DNA of 64,000 bases. Origin: Primulina eburnea (lineage: Eukaryota; Streptophyta; Magnoliopsida; Lamiales; Gesneriaceae). The notes beneath the pieces were generated by a model. It made no database searches and was not told the DNA's origin. It was given only the letters and a program-made list of their open reading frames with translations. The DNA is taken from positions 39,063,881 to 39,127,880 of the forward strand of contig NC_133106.1 of NCBI RefSeq assembly GCF_022965805.1. The letters run 5' to 3'. How positions within the stretch are numbered: the first letter of the stretch is position 1; each line of letters starts with the position of its first letter. This document shows positions 1-11,629 of this stretch, piece by piece. Position numbers and translations under genes: made by a program.

Positions 1-286
1 ACCCCAATTTATCTTCCGGGCTTACGCAAATAGACCAATTTGAGGTGGAAAATTAAAATCGGATCTTGACGAGTCCAAAATTAGATATTTTTTCTGTGAT
101 TGCTCCCTCCTTCCGAAAAATCTTGATCTTGATGGCGAGAAGTTGAAAGGAAAGATTTATTATCCTGTTTACGTTTCCTCAATATTCTTGTCCTTGTCAA
201 GCTCGGCTTCGTGTAACTGGGACTGCACAAAATTGCTTCCTTTGCATTGAGAAAACCAATTTCCTGATCTTTTGCACAGAATGGAG

Positions 287-487
287 TTATTTAACTTTTT
301 CCTCATTCTGAGCTCGTTCATCCAAAGCATGATTAAGTTCTCTCATAAATGCTTTTCGTTCTTTCTGTATGGAAAATAGAAATTTAACTACACACACAGA
401 TAGATTAAAATGATCATCCAAATAATATAAAGCATCCCCATCCACATTAGTAAGCCTCCATAAAGGCATTTCTAGTGCAGAATTCAT
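287..487 (-). CDS. Candidate exons of an unrecognised gene
   Basis: I do not recognise this gene. On the minus strand an open stretch starts with ATG at 487 (begins MNSALEMPLWRL). It is followed by an acceptor-like CAG and a 78-base piece (364 to 287) that starts KERKAFMRELNHALDERAQ and ends in a stop. This last piece is highly charged and helix-like. A second charged open stretch lies further downstream on the same strand, at about 60-290. These could be terminal exons of a gene, or a gene fragment carried by a transposon. No domain, signal peptide or membrane segment is visible. The neighbouring DNA to the right is AT-rich and non-coding. Confidence 0.2.
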   Translation of the reverse strand: MNSALEMPLWRLTNVDGDALYYLDDHFNLSVCVVKFLFSIQKERKAFMRELNHALDERAQNEEKVK

Positions 488-490
488 AAA

Positions 491-2190
491 AATTATTTCT
501 TGAACTAATATGCAAACTCACACACCAATGCACATGCATGTATCCGAATGAAAATCAAATTAAGTATAATAACAGATTTTACTTTGAGAAACAGAGATGG
601 GTATTATCTTGTCAATGGATTTTTTCTTTAAGTTAAGTTTTAATTTTGTATTTGTGACGTTTAGAAGCCAAACAATCTGTTTTTCTTCTTCGAGAATGAC
701 ATCACGTTACCATTTTTTACCCGACCCGTGCGCGGGATGTGGGTCAGGGTTACACTATTCATATGCTCGTTAATGAGTTGATCTAATAGTCTTCTGGACC
801 TAACCCAACCAACCAAACTGGATTACTTACTTGCGTCTTGGGCTAACTTCACTTGAATAAATGAAAACAAAAAACATAGAAATTAACAATTTTTTTATTT
901 TGTAAAATTTCAAAGTTGTGGATAACCTCGTATGATATATGTAATATTTAAACACAAAAATCCCATGAGATTATCTCATTAATCAATTTTATGAGATAAT
1001 TCTTTTACCTGATCTGATCTATGATAAATATTAATTTTTATATCAAAAACATTATTTTCACTTTAGTTGTGAACTAGGTCGACTCGTATCAATTATTTAA
1101 ATATATGATACTGTCTCATAGAAAATATATTCATATTTAAACGTAGTTAGATTTTCTTTATTGGTATGAAAAACCTAAGAGGAGGTTGAAGAGTTTGGGG
1201 TTTCAGACCTTCAGGAATCTTGACTTTAAATATAGTAAACAAATACGATCGATAAAAAAAAAAAAAAATTGTTGCATCAACTCCTCAAATTATGTATATT
1301 AGTATTCTCGTGTACACGTTGTGTGCTTATAAAATCCGTTTTTTTTATGAAAAAATAAAAGAAAATTGAAAAAAAGGTGCAAAATATATAGCGTCCTTGT
1401 AAATAAATAGTCACCAAAACATAATAGATGCATCAATTTTAGAAAGGTGAGAAATTTTCGTAAATAAGAAACACCAAATGACACAAAATGGTAAATAAAT
1501 TAAACTTCTAATGACTAAAAAAAAGAAGAGACCATATAAAATGACTAATTTGTCTAATAATTTTAATTTTGTTGGGAATTAAGTTAAGATGATAGAATTG
1601 TAATTTAATCTGAAGCTTCACCAAAGTGATTTATATAGGCCAGTTTTACTCTAAAAAATAATAAATACATAAATAAAGGCATCTTCAAGCTAGTTAATTA
1701 ATTAAAGAATAAACGAGCAATAATCAGGAAACGCATGAACCTTTGAGTAAAGAATGAGAAGATTTTGGTGAAATTCTCGCTTTTCAATAAATAAATGAAA
1801 AGGAGCATTCAACTTTAGGCAAATTCTAAATATTTTTTGGAATTTTTTTTGTTCTTGTTCTTATTTATGATATTTGTCGATAAATAATATATCATAGCAT
1901 ATCAAATCATACGACACCACAAAGTTCTTAGCCTTATGGATTTTGGGCTTCAATCGAGTTATTTTTTTAATGATTCATTTTTATGTTTTTTTTCTTCCTC
2001 TTCTTGTTTGATTTCCAAGGGTCGAATATCGTTCACTGAACACATTAGATAGGATTTTACAAAAAAAAAAAATGACATTTATAAAATTTTGAACTAAATA
2101 AATATTTTCATCTCAATTTTATTTAAACGTCCACAATTTTTTAGAGGAATTTCATGAAAATACAATTAAAAGATTTCATTATATTTAAAC
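491..2190. other. AT-rich intergenic DNA, nothing recognised
   Basis: I see no convincing coding exon, RNA gene or complete mobile element here. The stretch has homopolymer runs and a short CCCG-TGCG-CGGG hairpin near 725-737 with no matching transposon end. Confidence 0.5.
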
Positions 2191-2192
2191 AT

Positions 2193-2330
2193 TGAGTGGG
2201 TCTCATATGAGAGTTGAGACATGAGACCGTCTGACAGATCTTAATTTGTGAGACATGTCAATCATACCGATATTCACAATAAAAAGTAATACTCTTAGCA
2301 TAAAAAATAATATTTTTTCGTCGTTTTGAC
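2193..2330. mobile_element. Truncated MITE related to the copy at 14398
   Basis: It carries a degenerate GAGACC-type end (about 2210-2250), then the same internal block as the complete copy at 14398-14582, including the run ATTCACAATAAAAAGTAATA followed by CTCTTAGCATAAAAAATAAT. The opposite end is missing, so it is a truncated copy of that Mutator-like MITE family. Confidence 0.6.
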
Positions 2331-2637
2331 TTATCCGTTTGTGTATTTTAGATTTATATATATTAGATTTATATGAATTGATGAATTAATTTTTTATTGA
2401 TGGTTTCTTTACATAATTTAAATTTAATATAGCTCAGCTTGGTTCCGTCTCTGGAAGCTAACATTATGCCAACTATATAATTAAGAAGAGCCTATCTCCA
2501 TCAAAAATTATCTTTTCGAGCAAATTTTGTTCTTTGCCTAAAGGCAACTTGTTAGTGGGCATACCCCCTTTTTTTTTTCCTTTAGAAATCCTATTTCTAC
2601 CCCCCGCAACTTGCAAAAGCTAGCTAGCTAGCTAATA

Positions 2638-2639
<2 letters not shown>

Positions 2640-2686
<47 letters not shown>
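2640..2686. repeat. (TA)n microsatellite
   Basis: An uninterrupted TA run follows a (GCTA)n stretch at about 2618-2635. Another interrupted TA run lies at about 2735-2765. Confidence 0.95.
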
Positions 2687-2688
<2 letters not shown>

Positions 2689-2935
2689 CTCGAGGAGGAA
2701 TTAATTTGCATATAAGATGATTGAAACATTATTACATATATATATATATATATGTATGTATATATAAGTAGTGTATTTGCCTAAAGTCACTTGTACTTAG
2801 TGTTCATTGAGTCATATAGAACATGGCTTTACTATGTTAAAGAAGATTCTTTTATACACGCATGGCTACATCTAAATAAGAGCTTCCAAATAAAGCAAAG
2901 GAATTTAAAAAATTAACCTATATATTATATATATT

Positions 2936-2940
<5 letters not shown>

Positions 2941-2972
<32 letters not shown>
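2941..2972. repeat. (GA)n microsatellite
   Basis: Sixteen perfect GA units. The flanks show no gene structure. Confidence 0.95.
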
Positions 2973-2977
<5 letters not shown>

Positions 2978-4558
2978 TTAAATTTTGTATAATGGCTGCC
3001 ACCACCTATGTTATGAAGACAAGTAGGGATGTGTTGTCCTATGCTGAAGAAAAGTTAAATTTTATTGTGGGATGTTAGATTATGTTTATGCATTAATCAC
3101 ACACCAAGTACACTAAAAGGGGCTTTATTGGAAATTAAAACACCAAAGTTAGAGTGGTTGATTATCACAATTATTATTTAGTTATTGTCCGTCCTCGAGT
3201 GGGATAGAAAAAGTAAGGAATTGAATTGCCAAAGTGCTCAACAAATGAGGTTCTTTGTCAACCAATTATTGGTCAAAGTTTAGAATAATTTTATTGACTG
3301 TTGTAATGAAGTCATGCTAGTTTATGCTAAGAAAATAAGCAACCAATAATAAGGAACAAAGTTTGAAAACATGCCCCCCCAAAAAATAAAAAAATAGACT
3401 TGAAAGAAAGAAAGAAATTAATTATATATGTAGAGCATTTTCCTTATGTAATATGTGTTAATTATTAGAGGTATGGATATATTTGTCTTTTGGTATTCAT
3501 TTATGATATACAATTAATGTTGGGTGTTTATATATATATATATATTCATCATCTACTATTATTTATCATTGAAATTTATTTTTTTAGAAATACAACAAAA
3601 TAATTTATTACTATATAAATTATTGGATTAATGTGATATATATACACGCGTAAACATGCTTAGAATACTATGTGCATAATTTCTTTCTTTTTATTTTTGA
3701 TTATTTTGTTTAACACTCTTAGTAATATTTTTTTTTAAATCTTATTTTCATTTCGATATGTTATATTTTATCGACAAAAAATTTGATAGGTTTTTCTGCA
3801 ACAACAGTGAATGTTCTTCTTCTTATAATGATTATTTTATATTCTTATAATATAGTTATAATGATTATTCTATATTCTTATAATATAGTTATATTCGATC
3901 ACATTCTTTCCATTTTGTACTAATTTCATATGTTGCAATTTGAATCAGTTTTTTATCAAATAATACAGATTCTTCAACATGGTATTGTATTGTTTCTTCA
4001 TTTTTTCTGAACAATTAAATTTTATATAAAATGTGTTTAAATTGTTTTTTTTTTGGGAAGATTGGCTGTGTAAAAAATGTTTCATTTATTTTCGATTATC
4101 ACTGTGTTAAATTGATGTTATTTATAAAAACTATGATATTTATGGTTCCTTTATGTTTCAACTTTTTTGTGTTTTTAGATCCAAAATCAAAGTTTTTTTT
4201 TCATTCAAAGATTACTCTTTATTATTATTAAACGATTATACGGTGGATATGAATATTGAGTTGTCAATTGACATATTTGTTAATAACATTGATTTGTATG
4301 TGATGTATTTCAAAAAATGAAAATATAGTTGTTTCATGATTCTTATTTATCTTCATTCCTTCTTTTTTGCCGTCTCATTTCATCTTGAAACATGATTAGA
4401 AATCAAAGTTCGTACCATGAATAATTGGATTATGACGTCGAAATTAATCTTATTTTTTAAAATACAAACTATACAAGTAAAAAAAAATTAAATTTACATT
4501 TTATATTTGCTACTTTCTATATAAATATGTGTTCAACCTTCAAAACCTTTATTGTTTA
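2973..4558. other. AT-rich intergenic DNA
   Basis: No supported gene. The short open frame at 4031-4231 is a low-complexity, Phe-rich read through T-rich DNA and is not called. Confidence 0.5.
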
Positions 4559-4784
4559 TCTATATCTATATACCTATAAAAGTGTGGATGATGGGCAAAG
4601 TTTTTTTATTGTGATTTTACAACATTGCCCAAAAACTATGCATTGTTTGTATTAATTGCATGAGCATTGGTGGAAAAAATATATAAAATTTAGGGACAAA
4701 TTTGGGATAATGGATTTGTAATGTATTGATTATGTATTTAATTGAGGTATTTATTTTTTTGAACTCATTAAACACATGAGGATC

Positions 4785-4967
4785 ATAGTGTTTTTATTTT
4801 TTTTAATAGAAAATTGTAAAATAAGAAATTTTGAAAATAATATTACATAAAAATTGAATCGATATTCGATAATAAAAAATATATTAGAAAAATAATATTT
4901 TCTTCATACATAATTCTTACAAAAAATATTAAAAGAATATATATTTAACTATTATACTTATAAAAGT
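4785..4967 (+). repeat. 183-bp direct repeat, copy 1
   Basis: It is identical by eye to 5083-5265, an offset of 298 bases. The spacer is more GC-rich and contains a tandem duplication of about 28 bases with the core TGTAGATATCCCTGAATCC. Confidence 0.85.
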
Positions 4968-5082
4968 CGGAGGGGTATATTTAGGCAAAGCAGGCTTGGA
5001 CAACCAAGTCGGGAACTTGCTGTAGATATCCCTGAATCCTCCCCTTGCTGTAGATATCCCTGAATCCTCCCCTTTCAAACCA

Positions 5083-5265
5083 ATAGTGTTTTTATTTTTT
5101 TTAATAGAAAATTGTAAAATAAGAAATTTTGAAAATAATATTACATAAAAATTGAATCGATATTCGATAATAAAAAATATATTAGAAAAATAATATTTTC
5201 TTCATACATAATTCTTACAAAAAATATTAAAAGAATATATATTTAACTATTATACTTATAAAAGT
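5083..5265 (+). repeat. 183-bp direct repeat, copy 2
   Basis: Second identical copy of the unit at 4785. A third, clearly diverged version lies at about 5380-5600. It shares the CATAATTCTTA and ATATATTTAACTATTATAC blocks. Confidence 0.85.
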
Positions 5266-7230
5266 ATAAAAGGAATAACAAATTTTTCCTTGTAAATTTT
5301 CTACTATTCTCATAAATTGTGTGTTGTTAGATTAATTGCATGAAAATTTTCTACACAAACATTAAATACATAAGGATTAAAATAGTGCTTTTATTTTTTA
5401 ATAAAAAATTGCAACATAAGAATCTTTGAAAATAATGTTACATAAAAATTGAATAGATATTTGATAATAAAAATACATTAGAGAAATAACATTTTCTTGA
5501 TACATAATTCTTAGAAAAAAGATTAAAACAATAGATTTTTTTAATTTTAAAAAATCATTAAAAATATTAAAAGAATATATATTTAACTATTATACTTATA
5601 AAAGTGTAAAAATAATAACAAAGTTTTTCATTGTAAATTTTCTACCATCCCCTTAAATTGTGTGTTGTTAGATTAATTGCATGGAAATTTTCTACATAAT
5701 TTATGGGAAATCTATGTATTAAAAATGAATATATGTTTGATAATAAAAATATATTTTTTTTTATCTATAAACCTACGTAAGTGTAGATAATTGACAATTT
5801 TTTCAATTGTCAAAAGATAAAAATGACATCCTCATCAATACAAATCCAAAAATTCAATCAAGATATATTTGTAAATTTCTAATTGTTGTAAGTGTAAAAA
5901 GGAAATATCAAATTTTTTTATTTATTCCACCTAATATATAATTAATTAGTAGCCTAATTATTCCACATCATATATAATTAATAGTCTAACAATTGCTAAT
6001 GAATTATCACTACAATATACATTGATTGTAATAATTTATATCACTTCAAGAATAAAATGTAATTCCTAAATTAATTTTCTCAGATAATCAATCTTTATAC
6101 TAAGTTTAAATATTTTATCTTTTAATTTTCTTTCTACATGTTATTTTATTATTTTAATGCAATTTTTTAATTATATTTTAGTGTAGTTTCTAATTAAGTA
6201 ATAAATTATAGTATCACATGAAGATATAAGAAAAAAATAATTATATATGCAATAGTACAATAACATGATAAGTATATAATAATATAATAATATGAAATTT
6301 AATACTAATATATTTTATTATTTTTTAACTAAGAATTGAAAATAAAGAATTTAATAAATTATTTAGTAGAATTTATATCAATTATTATGAATTTTAATAT
6401 ATTAATAGTATCATAAAATACGAATATGATAGAAAAATTAAAATAGTTAGCTATAATAAGAAGTTTAAATATTTTAGTCGCACTTATAAATATATATTTA
6501 TATATATATAAGACAAAGTCTTTTAGTAGAATCCTTCTTATAGAGGAAGAAGGAGTGACGTATGAGTGCTTTACATCCATAAATTCCCGTGTCTTTACTA
6601 TTCACAAGTTTTTACATTTCAAACTATATCTTGTTGTTTAGATTGTCAACTGGTTGAAAATATCATTAGAAATATTGAACCGTCTTCCACACTTTTCACG
6701 TGGTTAATATTTATAACCGTTCGAGAAAATCTTTCAACCGTGTAAAAATGATTGAAAACAAATTTTAAAAGCAAATATTTTTTAAAGAGTTTATTCACCC
6801 CATCTGAATTCTTTCCTGGTCCCAAAAATATACAATCACTAAACACATACAAATACATACATATATATATATATATAATTTGTAATTGATGGCTTAATGA
6901 AAAATATAAATTATATACTTTTAAAAAAATTATTCATTAACTAATGTATATGAAAATTAATTTATCTATGATATATAATTCTAAAGCAAAAGGTAAAAAG
7001 TTATGTATGAGGTTAAATAATACTTAAATTGAGTATTACAGGTTATATTTTATTATCAATTATTATTATTTCATTAGTTTTTATAATATTTTGATGAGTT
7101 AGTCATAAATATTTTAAATTGATAATTATTTGTCCTTAGTGTGCTTCACTTATATAAATTATGATTTATGTATTTATAAAATCCATAATCTGGTTGATTT
7201 TTAGGTTATTATACTTTATACGTGGTGCTT

Positions 7231-7231
<1 letters not shown>

Positions 7232-7268
<37 letters not shown>
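7232..7268. repeat. (AT)n microsatellite
   Basis: Perfect AT dinucleotide run within Helitron-like DNA. Confidence 0.95.
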
Positions 7269-7271
<3 letters not shown>

Positions 7272-7671
7272 CAAAATTTGTTTCAGTTCAATTCATTCTA
7301 TATATTATGCTAATTATAATTTATTATATAACATAAAATTAACGACTTGAATTTCAATTTGAGAAACAATTTTGAAAGTAAAGTATATAAGTTTTTAATT
7401 AATTTATTCGTCTAATATGACAAAAGATTAAATCAATATAAATAAAAAAATGAATCAAATTATTTTTAAAAAAATCAAATTTTAATTTTTATTAAATAAT
7501 TAATATTTACGTGCATCGCACGTGCTTCTTGCTAGTATACATAAGAAGATGAACTTATATCATTTTATTTTAAATAAATGATTTGTCTTTTTCGTTTATG
7601 ATGATTTATTATTTATTGATTGAAAATTTTATTATTTTGAGACATGAATATCCAAAACCACTGAAAGAAAA

Positions 7672-7808
7672 TGTTGGTACAATAATTGTCTTTGCTTGGT
7701 AGAACGATCGAATCGTGGTGCTTGAGCTGCTGTGCGGTTTAAAAGCTTTGAGTTACACAATTACCACTGGCTATAGTTTTGGTAAAACGGCGAGTGTTCG
7801 GTCCTACA
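7672..7808 (+). mobile_element. Solo LTR of a TRIM element
   Basis: This 137-bp sequence starts TGTTGG and ends CCTACA. It is flanked by the five-base duplication GAAAA (7667-7671 and 7809-7813). It matches the LTRs of the complete TRIM at 12640-12989 along its whole length, sharing TGGTAGA-CGATCGAA, GGTGCTTGAGCTGCTGTG and ACAATTACCACT-GCTATAG. A single LTR with a target duplication is what recombination between two LTRs leaves. Confidence 0.85.
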
Positions 7809-8169
7809 GAAAAGTTTAAATTAGCATCATTTGATTTTAGATGATGCATGACCTAAAATATAAAGCGACATAGGCCATATTTGAAATTGTAATGTTTGTT
7901 ATTTATCATGTGAAGAATGATAATCTATAAATAACATATTTTTTATATAAATACATTGAAACATGAAATGAGAGTTGTGTGAGTGTAAGATTGAACTACT
8001 TTTTTTCATGATTATTAATTGTGTATATGTATCTGAAGGAAAGGGATGAAACTTATTTATGCCTTCGATTTAGTTCATTTATAAGGAAAATATATGTCTA
8101 AACATAAAAAGAACCTTAGATAACCAAGCAAAATGATACAAATTTAAAAATAGAAAAATTAGTTATTAA

Positions 8170-8580
8170 AAATAATGATGTGTTGTAAATAGTGGTGGAA
8201 AATATGAAAAAACTGAATGGTTATTCAAAAAACAATACAAAATAAAATAGAGTATCAAATAGATTAATCAGCATCAAATCCGAGATGATAAATAAATATT
8301 GAAATCAAAGATAATGATAGTATTGCTTAATTTAATCGAAGAAAGATGCAGGAAAAATAAAATAAAAAGATGAAAAAGAATTTTAATGATTTGAAAATCA
8401 AATAAGAAAATGATTGAAGAAACTACGATCGTTTAAATTGATAGATAATCTTTGGAATAATATTTGCTATTGAATAACATATGAAAAAAATCATGTGTCC
8501 ACAATCATTTGCTAAATTTATGACAATTCATAGTGCACTGAGGTTCGTTACTCAAGTGCAACGCACATGCTTTCTACTGG
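8170..8580 (+). mobile_element. 3' part of a Helitron-like element
   Basis: The end shows a hairpin GTGC-AAC-GCAC (8556-8566), ten bases, then CTGG (8577-8580), followed by T. This fits the Helitron CTRR rule. The preceding 400 bases match 15240-15630 (shared blocks such as AAGAAAATGATTGAA and GCTATTGAATAA versus GTTATTGAATAA). The start of the element was not located. Confidence 0.5.
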
Positions 8581-9643
8581 TACATATAAATATATGTTAT
8601 TTTTTTAATATGATCTTGTTCATTTAAGTTAAAAATTAAATCCATAGTTTTTTTTATTAAGTTCTTCTGTAATTCATTATATATCTTAAATGAATTTGGA
8701 TATTAATAAACATTGAATTCATCGATTTACCAACAATTTTTCTTTCTTGTTACTAAAATGAGTGGATTTCTTCATTGTTGATAATGACTATTTAATATTT
8801 ATATATTTTTTTCTTTTATTTTACATATAAATAAATAACTTTAATTCGTGATTCTTCTTCTTTTTTTTATAAATGAATTTGTGATTCTTCTATATATTCT
8901 TGTATACTTAAAGTTACAAGTTGTTGATAAGAGTCACTCAACCAGACGATTGCTTTTATTTTTATTTCCTAAATTCTATGCAAAAAAATTTATTTGTTTA
9001 CATTTATTAGTCAATTTTTTAAGAAATTCATTTTAAAAATGAATTAAGAAGCATCATACATGATGTGTATGTTGGAACATTTCATGTTCGCAATCTTGAT
9101 TTTGATGTTAACAAAACTTGTTATTGTATTTCTAACATATTTACTCATGTCTGAAGTTGTAGGCACAAGATGGAAACTGAAAATGAATTTAGCCAAATTG
9201 AATTTCTGGTGAGTTTGGGTGTTTTAATGATATTTTTCAACTGGACGATTCAAATGACAATCACCCAACTTGAATGATCAGAAAACTCAATTTCGAACAA
9301 GTCATAATTCACATCAGTTTGTCAAAATCGAAAGGTATCTAGGTCAAACATGTTGCTGAATGACCAAACTGATTGCACGAAAGCAGCAATCAGTTAAGTA
9401 TGAGTAGTTGTGGTATTTTGACCATATCTCTCAGCTCGATTTGGAATGAAGCGATTCAGTATGTGTTGGAACGATAAGACGGTAATCTACAAATCACTTT
9501 CAGAAGTCTAAGTCTGAATTGAAGCCTAAGATGCTGATAAATGGCGATGAAGCTCAGAACACCAGTTGAGCTGCAGTTGAGATGCTGACCAGATTGAACC
9601 GCTGACCAGTTTGAACCGTTGACCAACCGCTGATGACCAGTTT

Positions 9644-11629
9644 TGTAAGGCTCGAAGATTTAGTGATCATAATCAGACGGATTTGTTAAGAATTAAGATG
9701 ATTATAGATGTATTTTATTGGATTTAAAAAGGAAGGCAAAATGTACAAAAGAGATGAGAAAGGTCGAAGCTCCAGCGCACATGTGCGAAGATATGCGCGC
9801 ACATGCGCGTAAATTCCAGTAGCTTCGGCGCACGTGCGCGAGATAATGCGCACATATGCGCGATCCTTCCAGCAGCTATGGCGCACATGCGCGAGTGTAA
9901 TCGCGCATATGCGCGGTCGGTTCAGAAACATTGGCGCATATGCGCGAGAGTAGTGGCGCACATGCGCGGCGCCTCCAGAAGCAGTGGCGCATATGCGCGA
10001 GTTGAGTGGCGCATATGCGCGAGGTGTTGAATTGCCGAGACAGTAGGTCTCGCGCACATGCGCGAGTAATGCCGCGCATATGCGCGAGACGTGTCCTTCA
10101 AAGGTTTTGCCATGTGTGTGTAGGCATGCAATATATATATAACATGGCACGATTTCCTTCCTATTTTCAGCAAGAATTCGGCAGATTCAGGAAGAAAAGC
10201 TTTCAATTTTCTTTACACTTGTAAATTGTGATTGTGAAAGATTTAAGCATCCAAACTTTGATCCGACTTCGGTTTTGAACTCCTCTCTTTATTAGCTACA
10301 AGGTGATGTTAGTTTTCTTCAATTCCAGTATGTTTTGAAATATATATGTTGGGAGAATTATGGTTTAAGCTTTAGAATGTGTTCTTGTAGTTATTGACAC
10401 CGTAGAAATACAATCGGATCGAAGAACGGATATCATATGCTATTATTATGATTTTTCAGCATGTATAGAATGAAGTATATGCAGATTTTCAGATCTTGAC
10501 TTGGATATTGTGATGATTATGAATTGAGGATATAGTTTTGTGTTGATTATGTTGTATGGATTGACCGGTATCGAGAATTACGTCGTTATGCCGTCAGATT
10601 TTATTGAGATCACGTAGTGACTTGGTATGTGTTGATTTAGATTAGAAATTGATAGAGTGCGTATCCACATTTCCATTTCAGATACGTATTGGCGACGTGA
10701 CAGCGATTCTACGAAGAAAGGTATAAGTCATGTTTTGTTTGGGGAGATGTAACTCAAATAAGATATTATTTGAGTTTCCCAACCAAAATCACATACTAGT
10801 ATTATTAGATATATATTGTAACATGTTTATGAATTGTGTATAGCATTATATTCAATCTTTTAACATGTTTATGCTTTGATTTCAGAATTGTATTCAAGCA
10901 TGTATGATCAGTGTAATATTCAGATATGAATATGATTATACGTTGTTTACATATTGATATTCATTGCATTTAAGATAGGAGAGTCTTTGACAGGCATTGT
11001 CAAATAGCTAGACGTTTCGGTGTATCTCAGCATAAGAGTAGGCATTACTCTTATTGCCGCCGTTGATACAGCTCAGACCGAAGTCTAGGAATGAGACGTA
11101 CATTACCCCGATTGGAGGGTAGGTAGTGACGTCTTGTTCACACCGGGATCCCTAGAGTTCTAGTCGAGTCGAGTCCAGACATGGGTTGATTCGCATTGCA
11201 TTGCATGTGCATATGATGTCATTCATGATAGCATGTTTCATGTTTAATTTATTATATGCATGTATACATGTTTATACTGGGATTTGTTCTCACCGGTTTT
11301 CCGGCTGTTGTTGTGTCTGTATGTGTGCATGACAACAGGTGGGGCAGGATCTGGGTCACGCAGAGGATGAGAGACAGATATAGCGTGGTGATCACGGGCA
11401 TAGCAGATGGCTAGTAGTTGTACTTTGTTATGTACTGTAGTTGAACACTGGATTGTTGAGTACGTACCAGACGAGATATGTATATTATGTGTTCATGTTG
11501 TAATTAAATAAAAATATGATGCTTGTTTATATGCATTTGAGTTAATGTAAAAGCAAAAATTTGACCCACTTTTTATATTAATGATCCATTTAAATCCCAA
11601 AGAAAAGAGTTAGAGCCCGGGTCCCCACA
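9644..11629 (+). mobile_element. Ty3/gypsy solo LTR (1,986 bp)
   Basis: It starts TGTAAGGCTCG and ends GGTCCCCACA. A perfect five-base duplication AGTTT flanks it (9639-9643 and 11630-11634). The layout parallels the LTRs of the intact gypsy element at 39100: the same TGTAAGG start, a GC-rich palindrome block about 130-440 bases in, a CTCACC-hairpin-GGCTGTTGTTGT segment late in the LTR (11290-11316), and a GGG-CCCCACA end. It is a solo LTR nested in the copia LTR. Its internal region has been lost by recombination. Confidence 0.85.
9774..10086. repeat. Array of 12 GCGCAYRTGCGCG-like palindromes
   Basis: Near-palindromes centred on CACATG, CATATG or CACGTG start at about 9774, 9795, 9827, 9848, 9880, 9903, 9933, 9955, 9987, 10008, 10051 and 10073. 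The steps alternate 21-23 and 30-32 bases, with one step of 43. The array is therefore about six units of 53 bases, each with two palindromes. The longer spacers share a weak TTCCAG-AGC consensus. The frames open on both strands here are by-products of the symmetric sequence and not genes. Confidence 0.9.

Larger units (their letters stand above)
4559..7535 (+). mobile_element. Candidate non-autonomous Helitron
   Basis: The right end fits a Helitron 3' end: a perfect six-base-pair hairpin ACGTGC-ATC-GCACGT at 7509-7523, eight bases, then CTAG at 7532-7535, followed by T. The proposed left end is an A|TC at 4559 followed by TATATCTATATACC, which is plausible but not proven. The inside is AT-rich and shows no Rep/helicase coding. 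It holds a 183-bp direct duplication (4785-4967 and 5083-5265) and a diverged third copy near 5380-5600. A second similar left-end-like sequence near 5765 suggests nested or concatenated copies. The 3' end is much better supported than the 5' end. Confidence 0.45.

Noticed and set aside
725..745. GC-rich hairpin resembling a Helitron end
   Set aside because: There is no CTRR terminus at the right distance and no related copy in the window.
9774..10086. CRISPR-like look of regularly spaced palindromic repeats
   Set aside because: The genome is a plant nucleus, the spacers are short and partly alike, the palindromes vary, and there are no cas genes. The array is part of a gypsy LTR.
9686..10224. 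Five overlapping open frames on both strands across the palindrome array
   Set aside because: The symmetric GCGCATATGCGCG motif avoids stops in all frames. The proteins are repeats of AHMR/RICA-type units without any gene signals.
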